Source: Roseburia hominis (lineage in GTDB: Bacteria; Bacillota; Clostridia; Lachnospirales; Lachnospiraceae). Taken from it: a stretch of DNA of 64,000 nt. The stretch's first letter is position 1. The number at the start of each line of letters is the position of its first letter. This document shows positions 15,671 through 23,741 of the stretch, one piece after another. The notes under the pieces are model-generated. The model did not search any database. It was given only the letters and a program-made list of their open reading frames with translations, and was not told the DNA's origin. Both the position numbers and the translations under genes were made by a program. The DNA is taken from positions 1 to 64,000 of the forward strand of contig NZ_JADYUI010000004.1 of assembly GCF_021531695.1 (NCBI RefSeq), read 5' to 3'.

Positions 15671-16742
15671 AAAAGCCCCCTTTCTCTTTTTCTAATCCCA
15701 CATTAACTTCTTCACATACAAACGGATTTTCAATTCCTGCCTGTTCGAACTGTTTTTTCATTTTTAGCGGAATTACATCAGAAATCACTTTTCCGGCTTC
15801 TACCATCGGATAAATTTTGTTTTCTCCATCCTCTCTTACAAAAAAGTACACCTGATCAATATAGCGAAACAGTGTTCCATCCGGTGTTTTCATACAACGA
15901 ATCAAAACTCCAAGATTCACAAACTGATAAATCCTGTTTTCCATATGTCTGATATCCTTTTCATCATGCATCATATTTAATAAACGTTCCGGCAATTCAC
16001 TTAAGTCTTTTACATGAATCGTTGAAAATCCATTCACCCCTGTACTCCATTGTTCCAACAAAAACGCTGCCTCTTTCGAACGTGCTTCCGACAACATAAT
16101 CCACTGTGGATTCTGCCGCAGGCAGGTCTTGATTGCATCCGTATAACTGAACCCATTGCCTACCCGCATCTCCACATAATCGCTCTTTGGATTAATGTCT
16201 CCATAATGAAGCTCTAACGAATCTTCGATGGTAATGACACGCTCATTTTTCGGAATAAACTGCATAAAAAACTTCGCACATTCGGTCTTTCCAACTCCCG
16301 GTGTTCCACCAAATACAAAATTCATTTTGGCTTTCACACAGTTTACCAGAAAACTTAAAACCGGTTTTTCTACAAAACCACTCGCAATTAAACTATTAAT
16401 CGTATGACGAAGAATCGGTGGTGATTTTCGAATACAGATACTGATTCCGGAAAGTGCTGCCGAAGCATGTACTATGCTGATACGAAGTTCTTTCGTATCA
16501 GCCTCTAACACCTTATTTGCCTGATTAAACGGACGATTCATACAATTGGCAATCGCCTGCGTAAACTGCACAATAAATCGTTCTTCAACCATAACATTCG
16601 CCCGGTAGCGCCCTTTTTTTAAATCGGTAATCCAGACATCTCTGCCATTATAATCAACATCTGTCACACTCTCTTCCCTCATATAAGGGTAAAATGGTCC
16701 AAAATGTTTTTCGTCAACGGAAAAGCTGATTGTTTCACTCAA
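15633..16742 (-). CDS. CpaF/TadA-like secretion ATPase
   Basis: 369 residues. N-terminal region about 1-120; the ATPase core has Walker A GGTPGVGKTE (about 146), the Asp box ITIEDSLELHYGD, a Walker B-like segment WIMLSEARSKEA and the His box FSTIHVKD. These are the marks of the VirB11/CpaF group rather than of PilB. It should energise assembly or secretion of the pilin-like subunits of this operon. Start MSETISF; upstream is the 56-residue pilin-like gene, downstream overlap with the F-protein gene indicates tight coupling. Confidence 0.85.
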   Translation of the reverse strand: MSETISFSVDEKHFGPFYPYMREESVTDVDYNGRDVWITDLKKGRYRANVMVEERFIVQFTQAIANCMNRPFNQANKVLEADTKELRISIVHASAALSGISICIRKSPPILRHTINSLIASGFVEKPVLSFLVNCVKAKMNFVFGGTPGVGKTECAKFFMQFIPKNERVITIEDSLELHYGDINPKSDYVEMRVGNGFSYTDAIKTCLRQNPQWIMLSEARSKEAAFLLEQWSTGVNGFSTIHVKDLSELPERLLNMMHDEKDIRHMENRIYQFVNLGVLIRCMKTPDGTLFRYIDQVYFFVREDGENKIYPMVEAGKVISDVIPLKMKKQFEQAGIENPFVCEEVNVGLEKEKGGFYGKNPLIKAAQS

Positions 16743-16754
16743 TATTTTTCCTCC

Positions 16755-16925
16755 TTATGACGGCATCTGCGCAGAAGCAGCTTCAAAAAATCCCGAAATA
16801 ATCTGATTGATTTCTGACGCTACCGTTCCGTCTGATGATAATACAGCCACTAAAATTCCAATCAATAAAATTCCTACTGCAAATGCTGCCATTGCCGGCG
16901 TAAAATGTTTAATAATCTGTTCCAA
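16755..16925 (-). CDS. Small pilin-like protein with TTG start (56 residues)
   Basis: TTG at 16923-16925, preceded by GGAGAAATAGGA, begins MEQIIKHFTPAMAAFAVG and continues as a hydrophobic helix to about residue 29, then a polar tail (SSDGTVASEINQIISGF). Size and layout (one helix, short soluble tail) resemble Flp pilins, but the usual glycine/glutamate processing site is not obvious. It is the most likely major pilin. It overlaps the upstream gene end by 17 bases. Confidence 0.65.
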   Translation of the reverse strand: MEQIIKHFTPAMAAFAVGILLIGILVAVLSSDGTVASEINQIISGFFEAASAQMPS

Positions 16926-17250
16926 ATCCTATTTCTCCTTTCTTAATAAGCAGGCACAGCTGATTCTTCATAAATTCAACTATGATAATTCGAACTTCCG
17001 GCATCAGACATGCCACAATTCCAACTGTTGCCAAAAACAGAACGCTTAAAAATGCAAACGCTCCAAACATACTACATAATGCAGAACCTTTTTTCCGATT
17101 CCGCTGTTTTGTTTTTTTCTTTAATAACTTCTGGTTCCAATAATTACCGGTCATTTTGTCCGCATGAGAACCATTTAAGTGCAAAAATCTACGCCGATAG
17201 CGCAACACACGCAAACGGTACAAAAATCCTCTGGTATTTTTTTGTAACAT
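16909..17250 (-). CDS. First gene of the pilus-like operon, single-span protein (113 residues)
   Basis: Strongly basic N-terminal half (about 1-55, many K and R) and one membrane helix (about 62-84, GAFAFLSVLFLATVGIVACL), then a short tail. GGAGAAATC precedes the ATG. It overlaps the downstream TTG-start gene. The basic half is cytosolic by the positive-inside rule. No known family; a role in the Tad-like system is inferred from operon position. Confidence 0.6.
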   Translation of the reverse strand: MLQKNTRGFLYRLRVLRYRRRFLHLNGSHADKMTGNYWNQKLLKKKTKQRNRKKGSALCSMFGAFAFLSVLFLATVGIVACLMPEVRIIIVEFMKNQLCLLIKKGEIGFGTDY

Positions 17251-17469
17251 GATTTCTCCAATCGAATGATTTGAAATGTGTTTTGATAAGATATTTTTGA
17301 ATTAAAAGATAAATAAGATAGTATCATCATACTACTTTTTTTCAGGATGTAAAGTAATTTCCTATAGTTTATATTTTTTTTAGATTTTAAATGATTTTTC
17401 ATTTAAAATATGTCATAATAATACAGGAGTTTTTTGTAAATATAAAATCAGGTCTATATGGAGGAGATT

Positions 17470-18342
17470 ATGAAAACTTTTGTTATTACGACCGACAACA
17501 CCAGTGACTTATCCAAAGAATACGTAGAAGAGCATCATATCGGCATGATGTCTTTGACTTATACCGTTGACGGAACTACATATTCCTATGATAATCCTTT
17601 ACCTTTAACAGATTTATACGAAAAAATGAGAAATGGTTCCGTTCCTACTACTTCTCAGGTAAATCCAACTGAGGCAAAACAGGTTTTCTCACAAATGCTT
17701 GAAAAATATGATTGTGACATTCTTCATATTTCTTTTTCTTCCGGTATGAGCGGCAGCTACAACAGTGCACGCATCGCTGCAGAAGAACTGGAAGATGAAG
17801 GAATTTCTCACAAGATTAAAATTGTTGATTCCTTAGGGGCTTCCGGTGGAATTGCTCTCATGATCCACCATGCTCTTAAATTCCAGGCGGAAGGGAAATC
17901 CATTGATGAAGTTTATGACTGGTTAGAGGAAAATAAACTTCATATTGTTCACACCTTAACGGTAGATGATTTAAATCACTTATATCGTGGCGGACGCCTT
18001 TCTAAAACTTCTGCCATCATTGGAAGCATTGTAAATGTAAAACCTCTCATCTATGTTAATGATGAAGGTGTTTTGATTCCAAACGGTAATGTACGCGGAA
18101 GAAAAAAAGCCCTGAATTCTCTTGTTGATTATATGGGAGATGTTTTAGGCTCTTATGCAGATAAAAATGAACTTATCTGCCTCAATCATGCAGACTGTGA
18201 AAAAGATGCCGAATATGTGGCAGCCCAGATTCGTGAACGTTATCATATGGAAAATATCAGAATTTCCATGATTGGTCCAATCATAGGCACACATGTTGGT
18301 CCGGGTGGTATGATTTTATGCTACTTCGGTGAACACCGCTAA
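17470..18342 (+). CDS. DegV family fatty-acid-binding protein (FakB-like)
   Basis: 290 residues from the ATG at 17470, which follows GGAGGAG; an earlier in-frame start lacks a site. Seen: KTFVITTDNTSDLS, PTTSQVNPTEAKQVF, ISFSSGMSGSYNSAR (the conserved SSGLSGTY-type loop), VDSLGASGG and YRGGRLSKTSA, all typical of DegV. DegV/FakB proteins carry a fatty acid and present it to the FakA kinase for phospholipid synthesis. No fakA gene is in the window. A more distant paralogue lies at 29973-30812. Confidence 0.9.
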   Translation: MKTFVITTDNTSDLSKEYVEEHHIGMMSLTYTVDGTTYSYDNPLPLTDLYEKMRNGSVPTTSQVNPTEAKQVFSQMLEKYDCDILHISFSSGMSGSYNSARIAAEELEDEGISHKIKIVDSLGASGGIALMIHHALKFQAEGKSIDEVYDWLEENKLHIVHTLTVDDLNHLYRGGRLSKTSAIIGSIVNVKPLIYVNDEGVLIPNGNVRGRKKALNSLVDYMGDVLGSYADKNELICLNHADCEKDAEYVAAQIRERYHMENIRISMIGPIIGTHVGPGGMILCYFGEHR

Positions 18343-18409
18343 TATGAAATAACAGTGTGCTTTACACAAAGTGCTTTTTATTGTATCGAAATTTTTCTAT
18401 ACAATTACT

Positions 18410-18446
18410 AAGAGGGATGATACCAACGTATAATCCCTCTTTTTTA
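18410..18446. terminator. Bidirectional terminator between degV and aspS
   Basis: AAGAGGGAT pairs with ATCCCTCTT, followed by a T run; placed between convergent genes. Confidence 0.8.
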
Positions 18447-18465
18447 ATCGTCTCTATTTGCTTTT

Positions 18466-20256
18466 CTAAGCTTCTTCTTTTGAAACTTCAATTCCAAGTT
18501 CTTCTAACTGCTTTTCTTCTACTACATCCGGTGCATTTGTCATAAGGCAGGATGCATCTTTGACCTTCGGAAATGCAATAACATCACGAATGGATTCCGC
18601 ATGTACCATATGCATAACAAGACGATCCAGACCATAAGCAAGACCTGCGTGTGGCGGTACTCCATACTGGAACGCATCTAACAGGAAGCCAAACTTCTCA
18701 TGTGCCTGTTCCTTGGAAATACCAAGCACTTCAAACATTTTCTCCTGAATATCATCCTGATGGATACGAACAGAACCTCCGCCAAGCTCCGTACCATTTA
18801 ACACAATATCATATGCCTTGGCACGAACTGCTCCCGGATCTGTATCGATTTTGTCCCAGTCTTCTTCCATTGGCATAGTAAATGGATGATGCATTGCCAT
18901 ATAGCGGTTTTCTTCATCTGACCACTCAAGCAATGGGAACTCCGTTACCCAGAGGAAATTGTACTGATTTTCATCTAACAAATCTAATTCTTTCGCAAGC
19001 TCTAAACGCAGTGCTCCAAGTACATTCCATACAATTTTGTTTCTGTCTGCCGCAAAGAACAATAAATCTCCCGGTTCGGCATCTAATGCTTTTACTAAAT
19101 TACTTAATTCTTCTTCTGTCATGAATTTTGCAAAAGAAGATTTATAAGTACCATCTTCATTAACGGATAAATAAGCGAGTCCCTTTGCACCATAACCTTT
19201 TGCGAACTCAACTAATTTATCAATTTTTTTACGTGGCATTGCTGCCTGACCCTTTGCATTGATTCCACGCACGGAACCGCCATTTTCCAATGCTCCGGTA
19301 AATACACCAAAACCACAATTTTTTACAATATCAGATACATCTTTTAATTCCATACCAAAGCGGGTATCCGGCTTATCGGAGCCAAAACGATCCATAGCTT
19401 CCTGCCACGGCATTCTTTGAATCGGAAGCGGAACATCTACGCCAATTGCTTCTTTAAAAATATATTTTAATAATCTTTCATTCACATCAATGACATCATC
19501 AATATCTACAAAGGATAATTCCATATCCGCCTGTGTAAATTCCGGCTGTCTGTCTGCACGCAAGTCCTCATCACGATAGCATCTTGCAATCTGGAAATAG
19601 CGATCATACCCTGACACCATAAGGAGCTGCTTAAATAACTGCGGTGACTGTGGCAATGCATAAAAAGAACCCGGATGCACACGGCTCGGCACCAGATAAT
19701 CCCTTGCACCTTCCGGTGTGGATTTGCAAAGTGTCGGCGTTTCGATTTCAATAAACCCTTCTTTTGCCATAAATTCACGAATCAAGTAAGTAACCTTACT
19801 TCTAAGCATAAGATTACGCTGAATATCCGGTCTTCTTAAATCTAAATAGCGATATTTTAAACGGATTTCATCTTTCGTCTGGCTGTTTTCCTCAATCTGA
19901 AATGGCGGTGTCAAAGATTCTGATAACACACGGATATCCGTTGCGATTACCTCAATATCTCCGGTCTTTAAAGATTCATTAACTGCTGCGGAACGTTTCT
20001 GCACCTTTCCTACAACTGCCACAACAAATTCACTTCGCAAATTTCCTGCTTTTTCAAATCCTTCTTTTCCAACACTGTCTTCATCAAATACAATCTGTAA
20101 GATACCAGAACGATCTCTTAAATCTATAAAAATCAAACTTCCTAAATTTCTTCTTTTCTGTACCCATCCCATGACAGTAACGGTCTGTCCAATATTCTGA
20201 TTGGAAACTTCCGTACATCTGTGGGAACGTTTCATGCCTTTCATTGACTCTGCCAT
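18466..20256 (-). CDS. aspS: Aspartyl-tRNA synthetase (bacterial type)
   Basis: 596 residues, normal bacterial length. N-terminal OB fold (VMGWVQKRRNLGSLIFIDLRD), class II motif 2 (CYRDEDLRADRQPEFTQADMELSF), a GAD insertion domain (about 280-420) and motif 3 (GLAYGLDRLVMHM) are present. It charges tRNA-Asp. Last gene of the rel / MBL / hemZ / hisS / aspS operon, 61 bases after hisS. The window also holds a second aspS-like gene (51251) beside gatCAB; this copy, with the canonical RQPEFTQ pattern, is likely the discriminating enzyme. Confidence 0.95.
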   Translation of the reverse strand: MAESMKGMKRSHRCTEVSNQNIGQTVTVMGWVQKRRNLGSLIFIDLRDRSGILQIVFDEDSVGKEGFEKAGNLRSEFVVAVVGKVQKRSAAVNESLKTGDIEVIATDIRVLSESLTPPFQIEENSQTKDEIRLKYRYLDLRRPDIQRNLMLRSKVTYLIREFMAKEGFIEIETPTLCKSTPEGARDYLVPSRVHPGSFYALPQSPQLFKQLLMVSGYDRYFQIARCYRDEDLRADRQPEFTQADMELSFVDIDDVIDVNERLLKYIFKEAIGVDVPLPIQRMPWQEAMDRFGSDKPDTRFGMELKDVSDIVKNCGFGVFTGALENGGSVRGINAKGQAAMPRKKIDKLVEFAKGYGAKGLAYLSVNEDGTYKSSFAKFMTEEELSNLVKALDAEPGDLLFFAADRNKIVWNVLGALRLELAKELDLLDENQYNFLWVTEFPLLEWSDEENRYMAMHHPFTMPMEEDWDKIDTDPGAVRAKAYDIVLNGTELGGGSVRIHQDDIQEKMFEVLGISKEQAHEKFGFLLDAFQYGVPPHAGLAYGLDRLVMHMVHAESIRDVIAFPKVKDASCLMTNAPDVVEEKQLEELGIEVSKEEA

Positions 20257-20288
20257 GAATTTTTCCTCCTAAATAAAATATATTTTAG

Positions 20289-20317
20289 TAACCGGATTCT
20301 GCAATCCGCTTCGCTAT
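20289..20317. repeat. Short dispersed repeat, copy next to hisS stop (partial)
   Basis: Contains the shared core GCAATCCGCTTCGCTA. Other copies at 23061, 32133 and 56866, each directly after a stop codon of a minus-strand gene. Confidence 0.5.
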
Positions 20318-21562
20318 CTATTTATAAAATTCTACAAACTCTGTGTATCCTTCTGCTGTCAGTTTTTCTTTCTGGAACTTTTTATTCTTATTCATGCGGG
20401 TGACCAGAATCTGCTTTCCATTGGAACGTTCCTTCTGTGCTTTCGTCATCACTTCACAAAGCTTATCATTCGGATATCCTTTTTCAATCAGATATGCTGT
20501 TTTCTCTGCCTGCGGTACCTTAAAGCCACTTTCCATCAAAAGCATGATAATTCGTTCAAATCCAATAGAAAATCCACATGCCGGCACATCCTGACCGGTA
20601 AATTTACCAATCATCTTATCATAACGTCCACCGCCGCCGCAACTTCCGCCGAACTCCGGCATTGCGATTTCAAAAATCGTTCCCGTATAATAGGACATTC
20701 CGCGAACCAGTGTCGGATCAAATACCAGCTTAAAGAAATCTCCTTTTGTCGCTTCTACTGCTTCAATAATCTCCTTAAAATTCTCTGTTACCTCTGCATC
20801 TAAAAATTCTCCCAAAGTATCGGAAAGATAGGAAACACCATTGTCTGCCTCTTCCACACCTTTGAATAATGCGAGGTATTTTTCGATATTTTCCTTTGCA
20901 AAGCCGGATTTTTCAAGTTCCTCTGCAACTCCATCCAATCCGATTTTATCCATTTTATCTAAAATAATGAATACCGTATCAAAATCTTCTTCATTGAACC
21001 CACTGTATGCTGCCATTGCTTTTAAGATTTTTCTTTCATTGATACGAATTTCAAAATTTTTAAAGCCAAGCTTTCCAAGCGTAGTTGTGGTAGCTAAAAT
21101 CAGCTCAATTTCCGCCAGATTGGAAGGCTCTCCCAAAATATCAATATCACACTGCGTAAACTGACGATAACGTCCTCTCTGCGGTCTATCTGCTCTCCAG
21201 ACGCTGCCAATCTGCAATGCCTTAAAAGGGGACGGAAGGCTGTTTGCATTATTGGAATAGAAACGGGAAAGCGGTACCGTTAAGTCATAACGCATACCAA
21301 AATCCACTAAATCCGCCTCCGTCTCGGCTGTATCTAAATTTAATTTCTCGCCTCTTTTTAATACTTTAAAAATCAATTTTTCATTTTCTCCACCCTGTTT
21401 ATTACTGAGATTGGCAATATTCTCCATACACGGCGTTTCGATTGGAGTGAAACCAAAGCTTCGATAGGTCTCTTTGATCACACCCGTGACATAATCCCGA
21501 ATCTGCATCTCCTCCGGCAGAATATCTTTCATTCCCGTAACAGGTTTCTTTACTAATGCCAT
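20318..21562 (-). CDS. hisS: Histidyl-tRNA synthetase
   Basis: 414 residues. Motif 1 region, motif 2 (SVWRADRPQRGRYRQFTQCDIDILG, about 120), histidine-binding loop (LVRGMSYYTGTIFEI), GGRYD and motif 3 (ACGFSIGFERIIML) are visible, with a C-terminal anticodon-binding domain (about 320-414). It charges tRNA-His. Its start overlaps the end of hemZ by 10 bases and aspS follows, the usual clostridial hisS-aspS pair. GAGGAAATTTC ribosome site. Confidence 0.95.
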   Translation of the reverse strand: MALVKKPVTGMKDILPEEMQIRDYVTGVIKETYRSFGFTPIETPCMENIANLSNKQGGENEKLIFKVLKRGEKLNLDTAETEADLVDFGMRYDLTVPLSRFYSNNANSLPSPFKALQIGSVWRADRPQRGRYRQFTQCDIDILGEPSNLAEIELILATTTTLGKLGFKNFEIRINERKILKAMAAYSGFNEEDFDTVFIILDKMDKIGLDGVAEELEKSGFAKENIEKYLALFKGVEEADNGVSYLSDTLGEFLDAEVTENFKEIIEAVEATKGDFFKLVFDPTLVRGMSYYTGTIFEIAMPEFGGSCGGGGRYDKMIGKFTGQDVPACGFSIGFERIIMLLMESGFKVPQAEKTAYLIEKGYPNDKLCEVMTKAQKERSNGKQILVTRMNKNKKFQKEKLTAEGYTEFVEFYK

Positions 21563-23022
21563 GAAATTTCCTCCATCTTTTTTATTTTTCTCACAATCAT
21601 CTCATCCACTCTGGTCAGATAATTGGTAATATCCTTAACATTTTCCACTCGCTCCATGCGATGCCCGTTTTCAAATACAAATTTCGTCGTGGCACCTGCA
21701 CCAAGTGCCATTATAGTCTGTTTTTCTTCCATAATCAAGACATTGTATACACCAGCCTTCCCAGGCTTTGCATAACCGACATTTTCAAAATTCCCCGCCA
21801 TATTTTTCTGACGGTACAAATAATAAGGCGTAAGTCCCATTTCTTCTGCCGCTTTTTGTGCAACATCAAGATGTTCCTGTGTATTCACCATTTTCAAATC
21901 TTTATAATCTTCCTTAAACATATTAAGACGTGCTGCACGCTTTAATGCCAGGGAATGCACCGTAATATTGTCAGGATTCAATACTTTCAATCGCTCAAAA
22001 GTCGCTTTTACATCCTCTATCGTTTCCTCCGGCAATCCCATAATAAGATCCATATTAATATTGTCAAATCCTATCTCTCTTGCCAGATAAAACGTCTCCT
22101 CTATCTGCTCTACCGTATGATGTCTTCCTAAAATATCCAGTGTCTTTTGTTTCATTGTCTGCGGATTTATGGATATTCTTGAAACATCATGCTGTTTTAG
22201 TACCATAAGCTTTTCTTTCGTGATACTGTCCGGTCTTCCTGCTTCCACTGTAAATTCTAGCAGATTGGAAAAATCAAAACTGCATTTTAATTTCCGGATC
22301 AGCCGGTCTAACTGCTCTGCGGTAAGCGTTGTCGGTGTTCCTCCGCCGATATAGATACTGTTTAACTTTTTATCCTTAAACTTCACTGCGGTAAAATCAA
22401 TTTCTTTTTCCAAAGCATCTAAGTAATCATCCACCCTGCTCTTCCACATGGATAACGGATAAGATGTAAAAGAACAATAAAGGCAGGTGCTTGGACAAAA
22501 TGGAATTCCAATATAAAGGCTGTATCCATTCTCATAATCAAGCTGATGCAAAAGTGAAAGCTCTCGTTTTGCAATCTCAATCGACAAATCAATTTTAGCA
22601 TCGGAACAATAATAGGTTTTTTCCATATACGCACGAATTTCTTCGTCACTTTTTCCTTCTTCCAAAAACTGCATCGGAATCTTAGTCGGCCGAATCCCGG
22701 TAAGCGTTCCCCACGGAAGCTCTTTTTTCGTATCCTCTGATAACATTTCATAAAGCATACGTTTCAGGCGATTCTTTATTTCCTTTCTGTCACAGCCTGA
22801 TATGGAAACCTCTTTCCCAAGATAAGGCTGTTCCCCTTTTGCATGGCAAAAATCCGCCTTTATCTTATCTTCTGTACTACAAACATCCATATGAACCAGA
22901 ACCGGCTCTTCAAATGTTTTTTCCTCTGCTGTTACAGAAACATCCTCTGTGGGATAAAATGATTTTACCAGGGAATGAATATCATATTCAAACCCTGGTT
23001 GATTTAATTTCACTGTAATCAT
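21553..23022 (-). CDS. hemZ: Coproporphyrinogen III oxidase-like radical SAM protein HemZ
   Basis: 489 residues. A N-terminal domain (about 1-150) precedes the radical SAM core with the 4Fe-4S cluster motif CPSTCLYCSF (about 177), then YIGGGTPTTL, FTVEAGRPDSI, ISINPQTM and MDLIMGLPEET. HemZ proteins belong to the oxygen-independent coproporphyrinogen dehydrogenase family; many gut Clostridia lack full heme synthesis, so the true substrate may differ. Operon member between the MBL hydrolase and hisS. Confidence 0.85.
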   Translation of the reverse strand: MITVKLNQPGFEYDIHSLVKSFYPTEDVSVTAEEKTFEEPVLVHMDVCSTEDKIKADFCHAKGEQPYLGKEVSISGCDRKEIKNRLKRMLYEMLSEDTKKELPWGTLTGIRPTKIPMQFLEEGKSDEEIRAYMEKTYYCSDAKIDLSIEIAKRELSLLHQLDYENGYSLYIGIPFCPSTCLYCSFTSYPLSMWKSRVDDYLDALEKEIDFTAVKFKDKKLNSIYIGGGTPTTLTAEQLDRLIRKLKCSFDFSNLLEFTVEAGRPDSITKEKLMVLKQHDVSRISINPQTMKQKTLDILGRHHTVEQIEETFYLAREIGFDNINMDLIMGLPEETIEDVKATFERLKVLNPDNITVHSLALKRAARLNMFKEDYKDLKMVNTQEHLDVAQKAAEEMGLTPYYLYRQKNMAGNFENVGYAKPGKAGVYNVLIMEEKQTIMALGAGATTKFVFENGHRMERVENVKDITNYLTRVDEMIVRKIKKMEEISWH

Positions 23023-23060
23023 ATAATTCTCTCTTCAAATTCTGATATCTAATCTAAGAA

Positions 23061-23097
23061 AAACGGACATTCGCAATCCGCTTCGCTACCTGAACGG
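23061..23097. repeat. Short dispersed repeat, copy after the MBL hydrolase stop
   Basis: Core GGACATTCGCAATCCGCTTC, followed by GCTACCTGAACGGTT. CGGA/TCCG can pair. Lies inside the operon between the MBL gene and hemZ. Confidence 0.6.
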
Positions 23098-23730
23098 TTA
23101 AAAATAAGGATTGTATGTCTTTTCCTGTTCGATTGTTGTTTCCATATCATGTCCCGGATATACTTTCACATAATCCGGCAATACCAACAGCTTGTCTTTC
23201 ACTGATCGTACCAGATCCGACATGCTTCCTTTCGGAAAATCCGTCCTTCCGATAGAACCACAGAATAAGGAATCACCGGAAAACACTACATTTTCTTTGA
23301 TAAAATAATAGCAGCAACCACCAACTGTATGTCCCGGTGTGTAAAGAACGCGAATCGAAAATCCTGCCAAATCAAGCATTTCTTCATCTTTTACAAAACA
23401 GTCTGCATGATATACAAGGCTTTTCCCACCCATAGAACCACTTAAGTTAAGTCTTGGATCTAAGAGAGTTTCTTTTTCTTTTTCATGTGCATAAACAGAA
23501 ATTCCAAAATGCTTTGCCACTTCCTCTGCTGCCGTTGCATGATCAAAATGACCATGTGTCAGTAGTACTGCTACCGGTTTCAAGCTCTCCTTTTCTACCA
23601 TTTCAATTAAATACTCTGCTCCATCGCCCGGATCAATAAGTAATACTTCTTTGGTCTCTGTATTGATTGCAAAATAACAATTTGTACAAACCGGTCCTAC
23701 CTGGTACTGATTTACTTTTAATTTTGACAT
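23098..23730 (-). CDS. Metallo-beta-lactamase-fold hydrolase (glyoxalase II-like)
   Basis: 210 residues. Metal-binding motif LTHGHFDHATA (about 58), further ligands in TPGHTVGGCCYY (about 132) and GDSLFCGSIGRTDFP, and C-terminal YPGHDMETTIEQE. This is the YcbL/GloB-like single-domain group; it may hydrolyse thioesters such as S-lactoyl-thiols. Located between rel and hemZ, as in many Clostridia. The ribosome site AGGAGC lies 12 bases after the rel stop. Confidence 0.85.
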   Translation of the reverse strand: MSKLKVNQYQVGPVCTNCYFAINTETKEVLLIDPGDGAEYLIEMVEKESLKPVAVLLTHGHFDHATAAEEVAKHFGISVYAHEKEKETLLDPRLNLSGSMGGKSLVYHADCFVKDEEMLDLAGFSIRVLYTPGHTVGGCCYYFIKENVVFSGDSLFCGSIGRTDFPKGSMSDLVRSVKDKLLVLPDYVKVYPGHDMETTIEQEKTYNPYF

Positions 23731-23741
23731 ATCTGCTCCTA

